DNA from: Amphiura filiformis | Lineage: Eukaryota; Echinodermata; Ophiuroidea; Amphilepidida; Amphiuridae | Direction of reading: 5' to 3' | Assembly (NCBI RefSeq): GCF_039555335.1 | Contig: NC_092635.1 | Span: forward strand, 47,946,052-48,010,051 | Length of the DNA stretch: 64,000 nt | Shown here: in pieces, positions 24,374 to 36,344 of the stretch | Layout of the letters: the number at the start of each line of letters is the position of its first letter | Position numbering within the stretch: position 1 is the first letter of the stretch | The notes under the pieces: model-generated | Seen by the model: only the letters and a program-made list of their open reading frames with translations | Told to the model about the DNA's origin: nothing | Database searches by the model: none | Translations under genes and position numbers: made by a program

Positions 24374-27300
24374 TCATTCGTGGTTCTCTCCGGTACGTGG
24401 GTATGCCGTACTGCGAGTCCCCTCCACACAATGTCTTGTTAATAGCATTTTGTAGGAGAATTCTTGTAATGTTTCTTGCGCTTCTGAGAAAAACAGATAG
24501 AAAGGAAAAGAAAACAAAAAAGAAAATATTAAGTGTGAATGTCAGTATTGAGTGTAAAAAATAAGTCAAGAATAAAATTTAATAAAATTAAACTGAGCAT
24601 TTGAAACATCGAGGAAAAAAGATAAAAACTGGCATAGATGACTATAGCACGCATAACATAATGGCCATCCCATAATTACCAAGGGAACTATCTCGAAATG
24701 ATCACAAACGAACACTGGACGACTTAGAAGAAAGAAAAAACAAAAATTAGAACAAAAAAAAAGATAAGTTGCATGTTAATATGAAGCCAGTTTTAGATGA
24801 TTTTTTTACACAAATTGGTTAAAAAACCTCAATGATAAACTATAGTAATGGACTATATTTTTTTTAATTTCTGTAAAAACCAGCCGTTTCTTTGCCAAAT
24901 TTTTTATCAATTTTAGCTAGAAATATTTTGAAAATATGTTTTCAGATTTTTTCCAGATTTGTCAGAATTTGGTGATATTTTAAGGTAATTAATTTTGAGC
25001 CTCTAGAAAAAACATTCCGGAATAAATAAGTTTGTCATTAATTTGTTCTTGAAGTTGACGATATTATTAGAAAATACTGGACTAAATTCTAGTTGTATAC
25101 CATACACCCCCTATGGAAGACATGATCTTAATCTCCCACACAGGGAGTGTGAATTTCAAAGGGGGTTACCTGAATGGGTGGCTCCATTTGAAATACACCC
25201 CCTGTGTGGAATTTGTGGAAGACTAAGGTCATGTCTACTATAACAGGGGGTGTATGGATTTCAACTGGAATAGCCCATTTGCACCTGGTCCAATTATGAT
25301 TTCTCTTATTCATTGCAATGACAAAAAACATGAAAATAAACACCCACTATACAGTGATCAAGTTGTAAAACATGGTCTATAACAACAAGCTTGTTAGGTA
25401 CGCATTTCATTGGAACGGGGTGTAATCCTCGTAACTTGTTGTCAGGTCAACATGGCTAACATTCCGTATAATTATTCTATAGTTGGGTGATTATTCATTT
25501 CATAGAAAGGTAAATAAAAATAAAGAAATAAAGCCATGAGAGAGCACGGGCTACGGGTGAAACTCTGAACATCTGGCATACGCAAGAAGCAGGCAAACCA
25601 AAATAGTGGCATGCAGCAGCATGCAGCCGATCCACCGCGTAGGCCTACTGCCACAATACAAAATTTGTATTTTAAAACTATAGCTGTTTTGCCCAAGTCC
25701 ATACTTGTTTTGAAAGCTATTTAAAAGGGCATTTCGTGATCCGCAGCCTCATCCCCCCTCCACACTTTTCTCAAAAAAAGTTGAGATTTTCATACCACTG
25801 GAAACCTCTGGCTACATAATGTTTATATGCACAAATTTCTTGCAGATTAATTCGTTTAGCAAAAATATCGTCAAATTTGAATTTCGGTCTGGTATACCAG
25901 AACGAAATTACAACAGGAGCAGTGTAATACACATAATCATGCATAACTCGCAAACGCAAAATCGAAATCAACTGAAATTTTGGGAATAAGCATTTTTCGT
26001 GGATATCTACTGAAAAAGTTCATAAAAAGAGGATGCTAGTATCACAAAATACTCCTTTAGCTATTAATTTGTAGAGAAACATGTTTGTTGAAAAAAATGT
26101 TTCTCATTGAATTTATATATACCTTTTAACTTGTGCTGTGTGTTGAGACGTGCTTTTCGCTCGTGGTCAAGCTCCAAACACAATTGATCTGAAAATAAAA
26201 ATATTGATATTAGTATCACTGAAAATGTTACAGATACAATGAGGATATTACTTATTTTCCTTTCCTCTAGTGTGTACAGAGGACATTTAAAGTCCCATTC
26301 AGTGATCCCAGCGAACGTATAAAAAATTAAAATTGTGTATAAATCCCTTAAAAGTGAAGGATAAGTCGTGCGAACTTAGGTATTTAGGTCATTAGGTATT
26401 TTGAAATGAAAAATTTGGGCAAAAAATAAGGAAACAGCATTTTTGACAAATTGGCCCCATTGAAATAATTTATGATTCATGCATGTAAAATGTCTTATTT
26501 TGTCTTTCATACTACTAGCAGGCTATATTAGCACATCTATGACAATGACAAAGGTATATACAAAAATCTGAATTTTGATTAATTTTTACGATCTTCCGGA
26601 TGAGCAAATCACTGAATGGGCCTTTAACAGATTTCAAATGATTGAATTAATTCTGTTTTAAAAATGGACAAATCTTAAATGCTTGGAAAACAGTAAATTA
26701 TTAAGAAAACTATTACTTATTTTTGTGTTTTTATTATTTTACTGTCAGTCGTTCAAGTAAAAACTAAACCGTTCAGATTTATTCTGAAAGAATAAAGAAA
26801 GTATTTAATAAAATAAGACATTAGGTGATATTAATTTGAATAGCATGAAGGTTTAAGTAGCAAATATAGTCACAAATTTATAATTGAAGACCAAATTAAA
26901 AAGACTAGTTTGCGTCTGACCTCAGGCAAAGGCGAGGCGTGATTGGTTGCTGATCTGCGCAGTACAGCATTTTGGTCTAGTTGACAGAACGTCATACGCA
27001 AACTAGTCTCTTTAATTCGGTCTTTAATTATAGAATCACACACAAAATGCTAACCTTTAAGCTGCCTGTACTGAACTTCGCGCTTCATGAAACCCTCAAA
27101 TGAGTCTGTAATTGTTAAAGAAAAAATAAGAAATTGGTTTCTTTATTGTGTGTAATTAGATTTTAAATACGATTTAATGACACACTTTTAACCCACTTTA
27201 CACTTGTGTCGACTGCAGACGACAATCAAATTTTCTTTAGAAATTCAAAAATGTCAGAATTGTACATTTAAATGACCATATTTGGAATCAGCTGAAAAAT

Positions 27301-30300
27301 GCATCAACATAAGTACAAACAAGTCTAGTTTTGGTTCAGTGGTTCTTGAGATATGAACAGCTCTTGAAATTTTTATAAAATCCCGTATCTCAAAACTTGG
27401 AATTATGTTGAAGCCTGTGGCTAGCATGCATAGCGTTAAGAGAAAGTGTGTAGCATTGTGCATCTTAAACGTCAGTGGTGAAAAGTCATTAAACCAAGGC
27501 GACCCGTCACGTGGAAAACGCACTATGACAGCGCCTTTCAGCCCGGGCTTTCAGCATTTCAGCAAAAGTTTTAGAACTGCTTATCCGGGCTGCTTATTCC
27601 TCCACGACATACAAAGTTACATTTTTGAGCAGAGAAAATAGTCAAGGAATCTAATATAAATAAAGGTGAAAAAAAACTAAATCACCATTTTTGGAGAACA
27701 TCCATTTTCAAACAAAATTGAAAAACTGTGCTCTTCGAAATTATTTGGCATTTGGTGGTATTTTTTTCTTAAACTTGAGACCCCATCTGGCTGGGAACGG
27801 TTTGTTTGTTTTGGGGTTTTTGTTGTTGTTTGTTTGTTTGTTTGTTTGTTTGTTTTTGATATTGGCCCCGTTTTCTGAATACAAATTGACTATAAAAAAT
27901 CCTGGCTGCAATAAGGCAAAAATGTGCGTGTTTTTTTGACTGAAAGACTTTACAATTTTTAGTCATTTTCTTGAATTTAAAATGGATAAACTGCATTTTT
28001 ATCCCACTGATACTAACACCCATGTTTTTGCTTGTTGCCAAAATTGTTTTGAATAAATCCATAATGATACTCTTTTTTTCTACCATGATACCGCGACCGT
28101 TTTCTGCAGTTCAAATTTGGACCTTTCAAAACGTGTTTGCTCACTTTCGCTTGCAAAACTACCATGCAAGTGTATGTAGTGTGCCCTTTTTTTTTATCAC
28201 ATACCTTTAAGCATTCGACACTCTCGGGTAATTCGCTCTCTTTCTTCAGCTTCTTTCAACAATTCTCTCTTTAGTTCATCTAAAGAAGAAAAAATGTTAT
28301 AAAAAATTAATCACATATACGACTAATTAATATAAAATGCTTGAAGAAACGAAAGTGATAAATTAAAACCAATCAACCGGTTCAAAGAAATAAATAAAAT
28401 TAATTATATCTATAATATAACTGAATTAAATGTGAAATAATGTTTCAAATACGCATTCAGAAAGCAAGTTTCCATCCATGTACAGTACAAACGTATCAGT
28501 GGTGTAGCCAGTAGTGGGGTCGGACCGGTTTTATCCCTCCGAATAGTTTACACTCTCAAAGCTACCTGTTCAAAAATGAATCTATATACGAGGGACACTT
28601 GATAGGAATCTATTCCAAATTAAGAAAATTGAGGTCATTGAGATGAAAACAGCTTCAAAAGAGCATTGGGTGATCTTGGACTAAAACTTTGCGGGATTTA
28701 GCATTTAAGTATATGACATACCGTTTGATGTGAGTGTCTGTTTATGAAGTATGGGGTCTCCTTCAGTCGTGTTTTCCGTTTCACTTCCTGCGACTACTCC
28801 CGGAGAACATACTCTAAACATATCTTCTTTTTGTGACGATGGACTCTCAGAAAATCGCTGCAGGAATAATACAAAATACAGTTACAATACAATTTATTCT
28901 TATTAGTATTAGTATTTAGTATGGAGTTAAAACGTACGCTCACATAGGGGTGTGTGCATCATAGACTTCACGGTTTATGTGCGTGTACATATTTATGCTG
29001 ATAAACTTGCGAGAAGTTTTCTTCAGACGTACAAATATTTTTGAAAGAAGAAGCATGACCTGGAAATTGTACACTAGTATCATGTTTGCCGTATGCCTAT
29101 ACCATCATTAACATACGAAAATATTTTTGAGAGCAGACGCATGATTTGGAAAATTGACACTGGTATTATGTTTGTTGCACCATCAATAATATTCTAAATA
29201 TTTTTTTAGAGAAGACGCACGACTTGGAAAATGTACACTGGTATCATGTTTGTTGCACCATTATTAACATACAGACTGGTTTTGAGTGAAGACTCTCGAC
29301 TTGGAAAATGCACACTGGTATCATATTTGTTTTCCAATTATTAACATACAAAATATTTTTGAGAGAATATGCATGACTTGGAAAACGCACACTGGTATCA
29401 TGTTTGTTGCACCATCATTAAAATACACAATATTTTTGAGAGAAGACGCATGATTGTGAAAATGTACACTAGTATTATGTTTGTATTTTTGAGACAAAGC
29501 ATATGATTTGGAAAATGCACACTGGTATCATGTTTGTCGCGCCATTATATACGCATGACTGTTAAAAATGTACACTAGTATCATGTTTGTTGATGGCATT
29601 ATTATCATACAAAATATTTTTGAGAGAAGACGCAAGACTTGGAAAATGTACACTGGTATCATGTTTGTTGCACCATCAATAACATACAAAATATTTTTGA
29701 GAGAAGACGCATGACTTGGAAAATGCTGGTATTAAGTTTGCTGTATACCATCAGTGACATTAAAAATATGTTTGTATCCTCTATACACAACAATGCTTTA
29801 AGACAAAAATTCCAATTTTGTATTCACCGAATCAAATGTACACGCAATATTTGGCAATTGCATTTACAACCAAATACGGTGGGTGCGTTTACCTGGCTAG
29901 CGTCTACAATCAAAACGAGATGACCTGCTCAAAAGAACGTATATTAATTGTAACATTTTCATAAAAATACTATTTTGTATAAATAACAAATTGACTACCC
30001 CAATCAACAAATATATAGGCGTAAACCTTATTATTATGTTCGTCAATCCGAACCCCCGTCAGTCCGAAAATTTAGGGTTTAGGGTTAGTGCTATAGGATT
30101 AGGGTTAAGGGTTAGGGTTAGGGTTAGATTTTCAGACTGACGGGGATTCGGATTGACGGTGTTTCGGACTGACGGGGGTGTCCCCATCAATATTATAATC
30201 GTCAACATTTGCATCATATAAAAATCTAGCACCGTGCACACGCCGTGATATTTCAGCGATACTCTTTCGCAGACGGAGGGTTAATTTGTAAAGTTTGAAA

Positions 30301-33300
30301 CTCGAGAGTGCCAAGTCAAGTGTAACTTGTTTATTATTAGCACTATCGATAATTGTATGTCACCAGAGCGTAGCATGATCTCTTCTCGATTAAACTCAAA
30401 ACGATACCTGCCTACTGCTACTATACATCGGATAGAGATTCTCGTCTTCTTTACACATAAGCGCGAACATTTTAAAATTCTATATTCAGTCAACGAAAGA
30501 TAATGCATGAACGCATCGAATTTAATCAAATTGATCAGGCTCATTTGTTTAATGCCTCCATTTGCTAAATTAACACCACACTACATGCACAGTGCGCCAG
30601 GTTCTTACGTACAGTTGTGCGCAGTTGACTGATTTTTGCGAGAAGAATGCGATTAATATTTTTGAAATTCAATTCAAGTCACATTATTTTATGATTGAGA
30701 GAAAGGGCGGAAAATGGGTTGAATTTGGATAAGTCTGGTTTCTCGGTTGCTTTAAGTTTGACGCACGAGCTAAGTTTCGATTGTATAAACTACAAAGTTT
30801 ATGTGCATTTAAAGAAAATAAAAAAGAGAGAATATACGCATATGACTTGGAAAATGGTATCATGTTTGTTGCGCCATCAATAAAATTATTTTTGAGAGAA
30901 GACGCGCGACTTGGAAAATGCACACTGGTATCATGTTTGTTGCACCATCAATAACATTCAAAATATTTTTTAGAGAAGAAGCATGACTTGGAAAATGCAC
31001 ACTGGTATCATGTTTGTTGCACCATCAATAACATTCAAAATATTTTTGAGAGAAGAAGCATGACTTGGAAAATGCACACTGGTATCATGTTTGTTGCACC
31101 ATCAATAACATGCAAAGTATTTTTGAGAGAAGACGCGTGACTTGGAAAATGCACACTGGTATCATGTTTGTTGCACCATCAATAACATGCAAAATATTTT
31201 TGAGAGAAGAGGCATGAGTTGGAAAATGCACACTGGTATCATGTTTGTTGTACCATCAATAACTTTCAAAATATTTGTGAGAGAAGACGCGTGACTTGGA
31301 AAATGCACGCTGGTATCATGTTTGTTGCGCCATTATTAACATTGAAAATTTGCATTCTATCAATCATACCACTTTTTGAGCCTTGTGATATCGGCCAAAC
31401 GGGATATGTGAGCATATAGTGAGCGTGGAGTTAAGAATTTATTTGATTGGATGATACGAGGATCATAAGGTGTAATTGTTCTATATCCCACCGAGACGTG
31501 AAATTTAATTTATAGATATCATGTCTTGAATTCTACATCCAGTGATTTCTAAACACATAATTATGCGCGTCATTCACAAAAGGTGCCGTGATGTTTATGC
31601 GTGCAACAACATCATCACACATATTAGTTTTAATCATGAATTATGTTTGTAGTGTTCCATAAGGAAATGCCGAGATATTATAATGATTAAAGTGTGTGAA
31701 ATAATCGTGTTGAAAGATGGATGGAAAATGTGATTATTAAATTTTGGGAAACAAAGAGCGTAACGAGTGAACAATGTGACCGATCTAAAATTAAGGATAA
31801 TCATGATTTGGTATTTTAATCGTAAGTCGATGTGACTATAATCTATTAGATAATTGAAAGTTCTGTCTCACAAAATTGATGTTTATTGAACTTATGAACA
31901 TAAGGTCCTCTGATAATCATAGTCTTTAGATAGTCTTTAGATAGTCTTTAGAGATTAAAACTAAGGATTATTTCTACTCGTTTGAAATGAGATTGACCAA
32001 ATGTTGTCAAAGTCACGAACAATTATTATTGCGCACATTATTTTGAAACACTAAATTTAATTCAAAATCAATTACAATTTACTATTTAAACTACGATTAT
32101 TTACGGCAAGATGTGATACGATCAAGCAAAATCAGTCGGAACTCGCAAATATTGATTTTGAGATGTAGCCAAATAAAGGAAATATTTCCTTTTGTTTCCT
32201 GTTGTTTTGAAAACTTTTTAATTGTTCATATCTTTGGCACTGGTTGTTCAATTTCAATAAAGTTTTCTGCAAAATGTAGATTTGTAAATACTTATTACTA
32301 TCCTATAAGAAATTGAAAATTTAATATTTCCGAGTTCCGACTGATTTTGCTTGATCGCATCACGCATGTGTCTGATTATATCTTTAAGTGTCTGTGTTAC
32401 ATTGTTTTTCTTGTCCAGAGGTTCGAATCCATATATCGAGGGTTCAGAACCAGAAAACCGTAACTTCAGTATGATCATCTCTCACAAAATGAGCATAACG
32501 TTGGCTCCTTGCTTTGGTCTTCAAAAATCACAGACCTGAAACTGACCATTTGTGAAAAAAGAGGAAAATGCTTTACAAAAAGAGGAAAATAGCGCAAAAA
32601 CATGCTATAAAGGCTCAAATTGGGCTGAAAATAACAAATAATGCGTAAATTTTAGGAATGAAAAAGAGGAAATCAGCTAAAAAGAGAAAAAGTTTCAGAT
32701 CTGATATCAATATTTCCTTCACAACGTCTTTTGTTTTATACTAAATTTTGTCATGATTAATGGACTTATTTTGTGGGAGCAGGTTATTGTGAGTTGAGGC
32801 TTTCTGGCTCTCAACCCTCGATATCCTTCGGTGCGTAATAAAATCTGATACTCTGCGGGTGCAATAGGAATTCAACCATTCTATCTACAACCAGAAATGC
32901 ATGCTTTGACTGCCTAAAGTTGTTCTCTTAAAACTTCCGTGGTCCGGGTACGCGCTGGTGAATTGCGATCACGTAGACTGTGACAAGGTCTACTACGCGC
33001 CGCGCCGAAGACCAATGGGTCAGCCGGCTTGTTGTCAAGTTCATTGATCAGCCAATCAGCGTGATTGTTTATTGCTTTTGCGTTCACGCTCGTGTACGCG
33101 ATACGCACAGGCACGACCACGGAAGTTTAAAAAAACCAACTTTAGGAGTTAACACTCAATAATCTGTCCAAATTTCCCGCCAAAATACTCTGTCCAAATT
33201 TCCCGCCAAATTTGCAAACGTAACTTCTTACACCATATATACCCACCTTACTTTCAGCCTCCCCAGTAGCGGTCTCTGCTCTTTCCTCATCGTCAGCTCC

Positions 33301-35001
33301 AAGTACATCGACATTGCCGCTGTCTTGCCTCTCATTTGTTCCACCTGTTTCATCACTTGAGTCATCTTCATTCCTTTTCTCTTCACCACTGTAATCATCT
33401 TTAGCCCCTTGCTTTGTGATACACTCCTCGTCTGCATTCTCAGGAGATTCCAAACCACACCCGTCATAAAGTCTAATTCCAACATTCACTGGCGATGTTT
33501 CGCGGTCAAGTGGGGTCTCCAACGGACTCGAAAGTCTTTCTTCTTCGTTGTTGCTTTCCAAAAAGCCAAGGTCACGCTCTGACGAGGAAGCTGCCTTTTT
33601 AACGCGTCGGAATGCTGACATGTACTTATTTTTACTCCCCATATCGGTTTGTTCTTGATAATATGACTGCATCGGTGGTATTGATCTTGTTTTGATACCC
33701 TCCCGGATCTCTTCTCTTTCATTGTCAATTACGTTACCCTGCGTTGACATTTTCAAGCTTCCTAAAAACCGAGTACTGTTCTCAGTTGTCAGCGGACAAC
33801 AAGTGGTGCTAAACTTCTTATCAATTGCCGCTGCTGCTGCAGCTGCTGCTGCTGTACTTGAAACCATTGTAAAATTACCATCTCTACCCTTTGGCCAAAA
33901 TCCAGTTGTAAAAGGATACGGGACACGACCGTTTGGCCAAAACAGATCGGTAAAGGTCCGAGGTCGGATAGCTTGGGTTGCGAACTGTCTTCCAAAAAAT
34001 GATCCACCGGAACCGAACATTGTTTGATTGTCTTGTTTGTCGTTGGCTAAGGAGTCATTTCCACCAGTTGTGAATGATGAGCGGTTAGGGATGGGCATTA
34101 ACGGGTATCCGATACCATGGCCTAAAGATAAGTTATTGATAACCGGATCGAGGTCTAGTCTACTAGTTTTTGCAGCGGGTGGGGTAAGACCTATGTTGGG
34201 GTTATGACTTGCTCTTGGTGATGGCGTTGCATGAGTTGCATGATACATAGATCGCTTGCGACTTCCACCATTGAACATGGCCTTGACGTCTTCCCATGCA
34301 TGAAGGAGGTCATCTGAAGGCTCACCATTAGCATCATCTAATAATTTAATATGACGTCGCCAGGAATTGAAATTAGCCGCATCTGGTTGTTGGTATTTAG
34401 ATGTAGGGGTGCGGTGAGAGTGGAAAATGAATTTATTTGGTGAAAAGAACAAATTGCAGTAAACGCATTTGATACATTTTGCACGCGAGCTGTTGTATCG
34501 AGATGGCATGAAATTACCGCGACAACCCCATGCGCACGCGTGAAAAACTTCAAATACGAAATTATCTGGTAGTTTTGGTGGACCGTTGTCGCATAGGAAT
34601 GATTTACAAAGACGTTCTGCCTCGCGTTTGCTGATCATGCCACACCGGCGAGACGAGACTGGCATTGCTCCTGCGCGTCTCAGTATCTCAAGCTGTACGG
34701 GTGTGCACTGCACACAAGTTATGCCGAGAGCAACGCGTCGGTTGTGTATCTCATTGTAGCTGAAATTCTTCAACAGGGTGTTAGAAATCTGAGCTAAGCA
34801 GAGTCGTTCTCTGCCGTCTATCATAAGCGCAGCAATCGGCTGGCCGCAAAGCAATACCGTATGACAATGACTTGGGTTTGCATCTGCTATACCAGATACC
34901 ATTGGCATGGGACTATGAAGCGGTTTATCCTCATCTTTGTCGATTGATGAAGCTGGTGATTGGGGACCTCCTACGACTGAAGACATCACTGGGTCCTCCA
35001 T
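24374..35001 (-). CDS. SKOR: SKI family transcriptional corepressor (SKOR/Fussel type)
   Basis: Six coding exons on minus: 35001-33247, 28857-28722, 28279-28205, 27105-27055, 26188-26123 and 24483-24374 (TGA), giving about 730 residues. Residues 48-140 are a Ski/Sno/Dac domain (VLLCGQPIAALMIDG, then NRRVALGITCVQC). Residues 150-243 are the Smad4-binding SAND-like domain with Cys156/160, CIKC at 176-179, His194/196, and WEDVKAMFNGG. The middle is low-complexity with nine alanines (384-392) and an acidic stretch near 520-580. Exons 2-6 encode an acidic tail and a C-terminal coiled coil with LDHERKARL, ending FSYKMLLTRHC as in vertebrate SKOR proteins. SKOR proteins are nuclear corepressors that antagonise BMP/TGF-beta-Smad signalling and partner with LBX1 in neurons. 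Start: ATG at 35001; the codons above it are cut by an acceptor at 35024, implying an upstream non-coding exon. The first donor is inferred as AAG|gtgggt, since a gtaagg site 5 bp earlier breaks phase. Shorter than human SKOR1/2 (about 1000 residues). Confidence 0.92.
25089..25278. repeat. TTGAAATCCATACACC-family foldback in SKOR intron 5
   Basis: Family words catacaccccctatggaaga, gtgtgaatttcaaaggggg and the right terminus tttcaactggaatagccc are present. Confidence 0.7.
25731..26059 (+). repeat. Dispersed element, TTAAAAGGGCATTTCGTGAT family
   Basis: It begins ttaaaagggcatttcgtgat, contains ctctggctacataatgttta and gaataagcatttttcgtgga, and ends caaaatactccttta. A nearly full-length inverted copy lies at 46279-46623, with partial copies at 40541-40737 and 44070-44161. 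Its right end lies 64 bp from SKOR exon 5. Confidence 0.8.
26288..26626. mobile_element. MITE with TAAAGTCCCATTCAGTGATC termini in SKOR intron 4
   Basis: The left end taaagtcccattcagtgatc is mirrored by the right end cactgaatgggccttta. The interior is AT-rich, with no frame. Confidence 0.65.
26878..27034. mobile_element. MITE abutting the SKOR exon 4 donor
   Basis: The left end tataattgaagaccaaatta continues aaaagactagtttgcg and is mirrored by cgcaaactagtctctttaat, cggtctttaattata at the right. It ends about 20 bp downstream of the exon 4 splice donor at 27054. Confidence 0.8.
27189..27437 (+). repeat. Dispersed GTCGACTGCAGACGACA repeat, copy 1 (SKOR intron 3)
   Basis: It begins with tgtcgactgcagacgacaa and runs through accatatttggaatcagc, agtacaaacaagtctagt and ttggttcagtggttcttgag. 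Other copies: 37255-37480, 38670-38870, 54602-54832 and, inverted, 63790-64000. Confidence 0.8.
27822..27857 (+). repeat. (GTTT)n microsatellite
   Basis: Seven or so gttt units follow gttgttg in SKOR intron 3. An apparent frame over it is low-complexity. Confidence 0.8.
29030..29765 (+). repeat. 77-bp minisatellite array 1 in SKOR intron 1
   Basis: About nine diverged units contain, in order, catgacttggaaaatgcaca, ctggtatcatgtttgttgca, ccatcaataacatacaaaat and atttttgagagaagacg. Several units are truncated or partly deleted. Short frames over it are by-products of the repeat. Confidence 0.9.
30050..30182. repeat. Foldback with a telomere-like TTAGGG core
   Basis: Inverted flanking words (cgaacccccgtcagtccgaa and cggactgacgggggt, with a second gactgacggggattcgg) surround agggtttagggtta and gggttagggttagggtta. 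The TTAGGG words are degenerate and short, so this is an internal element rather than a telomere. It lies in SKOR intron 1 between the two 77-bp arrays. Confidence 0.65.
30830..31345 (+). repeat. 77-bp minisatellite array 2 in SKOR intron 1
   Basis: Six to seven units of the same family as 29030-29765 in the same orientation, more uniform than the first array. The unit again joins cttggaaaatgcacactggt with atcatgtttgttgcaccatc. Confidence 0.9.
31915..31952 (+). repeat. Short 12-bp tandem repeat
   Basis: The word tagtctttagat is repeated three times in SKOR intron 1. Confidence 0.8.
32111..32363. mobile_element. MITE with long inverted termini in SKOR intron 1
   Basis: The left terminus tgtgatacgatcaagcaaaa continues tcagtcggaactcg and its inverse (cgagttccgactgattttgc, ttgatcgcatcac) closes the element. 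Arms exceed 35 bp with few mismatches. Confidence 0.85.
32930..33130. mobile_element. MITE near the 3' side of the large SKOR exon
   Basis: The arms aaaacttccgtggtc and gaccacggaagttt are inverted, and the interior is GC- and CpG-rich (cgcgccgcgccgaag), unlike the flanking intron. It is followed within 45 bp by paired E2F-like sites. Confidence 0.7.
33173..33210. promoter_or_regulatory. Two E2F-type consensus sites in a 26-bp tandem repeat
   Basis: TTTCCCGCCAAA occurs at 33173-33184 and 33199-33210, each preceded by ctgtccaaa. The word is a textbook E2F consensus. The pair lies in SKOR intron 1, 37 bp beyond the inferred donor. Binding is inference. Confidence 0.4.
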
Positions 35002-35023
35002 GCTCACTTGAAACACTTTAGGT

Positions 35024-35695
35024 CTGAAAAGAAAATAGATACAATAAATGTGGTTATAAATAACGCTAGACTAGTATTACCTTTCAAAATAAATTACACA
35101 ATGACCATTAACTTCAAGAAAAATATTCTAGCTTCGAGTGTGTACACCTTCATTCACGTTTATTGCGTTTTGCAAAAATTAAAATTAACTTCACTTTCCT
35201 CAAAATATATCATTATTTGGGGATTTTTTCGTCCCAGGTAGGATAATCAAGAAAATTTTATAGTCTTAGTTGTTCTTTGCAAGAAAGTATACTTTTGAAA
35301 CTTTACTTTCAGCAAAGACAAGAAATTAAACTGCAACATTGTATTGTGCTATATTCTGATGATACTACATTAATTTTGCTATCTTCTGAAGATACTCCAT
35401 TTTGCTATCTTCTGAAGATAGTGATGCATTCAAAATATTTTGTTTATTTTGAAAATAGATGTATTGAGGAAAAAAGTCTTCAACAACTTTTTTCTGGATG
35501 GATGTTGAACTTTAAACATAAATTATATTAAAAATTAGGGTAAACAGGAATGAACTCAAATCCCTATGGTTTTGTTAATTACTTTATCACTCTTTAAACC
35601 TATTTTGTTCTTTATATGCTTATAAGAAAGTCTAAGTTGTACCATGTTTAGATTTTGTATTTTAACGTAGGCTTTGATTGTGTATGTTTGTTGAG
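35024..35695. other. Intron or 5' flank of SKOR, no gene seen
   Basis: A polypyrimidine tract and acceptor (attttcttttcag) at about 35024-35036 on minus show that the SKOR transcript continues upstream. No coding exon is visible. The word tgctatcttctgaagata occurs twice at about 35370-35430, related to the hairpin motif of the 53.9-kb satellite. Confidence 0.5.
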
Positions 35696-35696
35696 A

Positions 35697-35893
35697 ACTA
35701 CCTGCCGGTTGGCCAAAAAGAAGTTTTCATTATCAATTGGACCAATCAGCAAAGCAACATTGTTAGAATAATTTCACCACGCAAAAAAAATTGGAGTAAA
35801 TTATTTGCAAAGCTCCATTCTGATTGGTGATTAAAGTGAAGATATCATGTAATTGACCAATCAGAGGCAATGTTAGATCGGCAGGTAGTGGTT
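35697..35893. mobile_element. MITE with AACTACCTGCCG termini
   Basis: The left end aactacctgccggtt is inverted at the right (cggcaggtagtggtt). The inner half contains accaatcagcaaagc and its diverged inverse, so CCAAT-like words are part of the foldback, not evidence of a promoter. Confidence 0.65.
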
Positions 35894-36011
35894 AAATATG
35901 ACATGACAAAAAAATGACAGACGTTCATTCAACAAAGAAAACAGTAAAATATCGATGTTCCTGTTACTAAACTACAAATAATTATGATGATTTTACATTG
36001 ATTATTTATTA

Positions 36012-36343
36012 GGCCATTCCATTTAATATCCACACTACCTATTTAGCTAAAGTCTTCCACAGAGGGAGTATGAGTTTTGAATAGAATAGATAATTGGGTA
36101 TATAGCTTCCATTTGAAATACGCATTCCAGTTGTGGAAGATAAACAGATAAAGGTACGAGCCATTAAACACAGGGGGAATATGGGTTTCAAAATGATTAA
36201 CCCTGACCAATTACATTTGAAAAACATACTCCCTCTATGCATGGAAATAAGAGAATTCTCTTATTTCCATGCTCTATGGGACTTAATTATTATTTCCAAA
36301 ATCTTCCACAGGTGTAGTGCGGATTTTAAGTGGAATAGCCCAT
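36012..36343. repeat. Foldback element of the 'TGGGCTATTCCA...ATCCACACTACC' family
   Basis: The left end ggccattccatttaatatcc and the right end ggattttaagtggaatagcc are inverted; an inner palindrome ggaaataagagaattctctt / atttcc marks the centre. A second copy is at 62469-62752. Confidence 0.7.
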
Positions 36344-36344
36344 T

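Noticed and set aside
30050..30182. Telomere or interstitial telomeric block
   Set aside because: Only a handful of degenerate TTAGGG words inside a foldback; too short.
33142..33246. Continuation of the SKOR frame to its first in-frame stop
   Set aside because: The tail after the donor matches no family, and five downstream exons restore the conserved C-terminus in phase.
28857..33252. gtaagg at 33251 as the SKOR exon 1 donor
   Set aside because: It leaves phase 1 and gives an immediate stop in exon 2; the gtgggt site 5 bp on restores the frame.
33228..34553. Shorter frames overlapping the SKOR first exon on both strands
   Set aside because: They are shadows; only the long minus-strand frame has the Ski domains and correct splicing.
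35697..35893. CCAAT-box promoter for SKOR
   Set aside because: The CCAAT words are parts of the inverted arms of a MITE.
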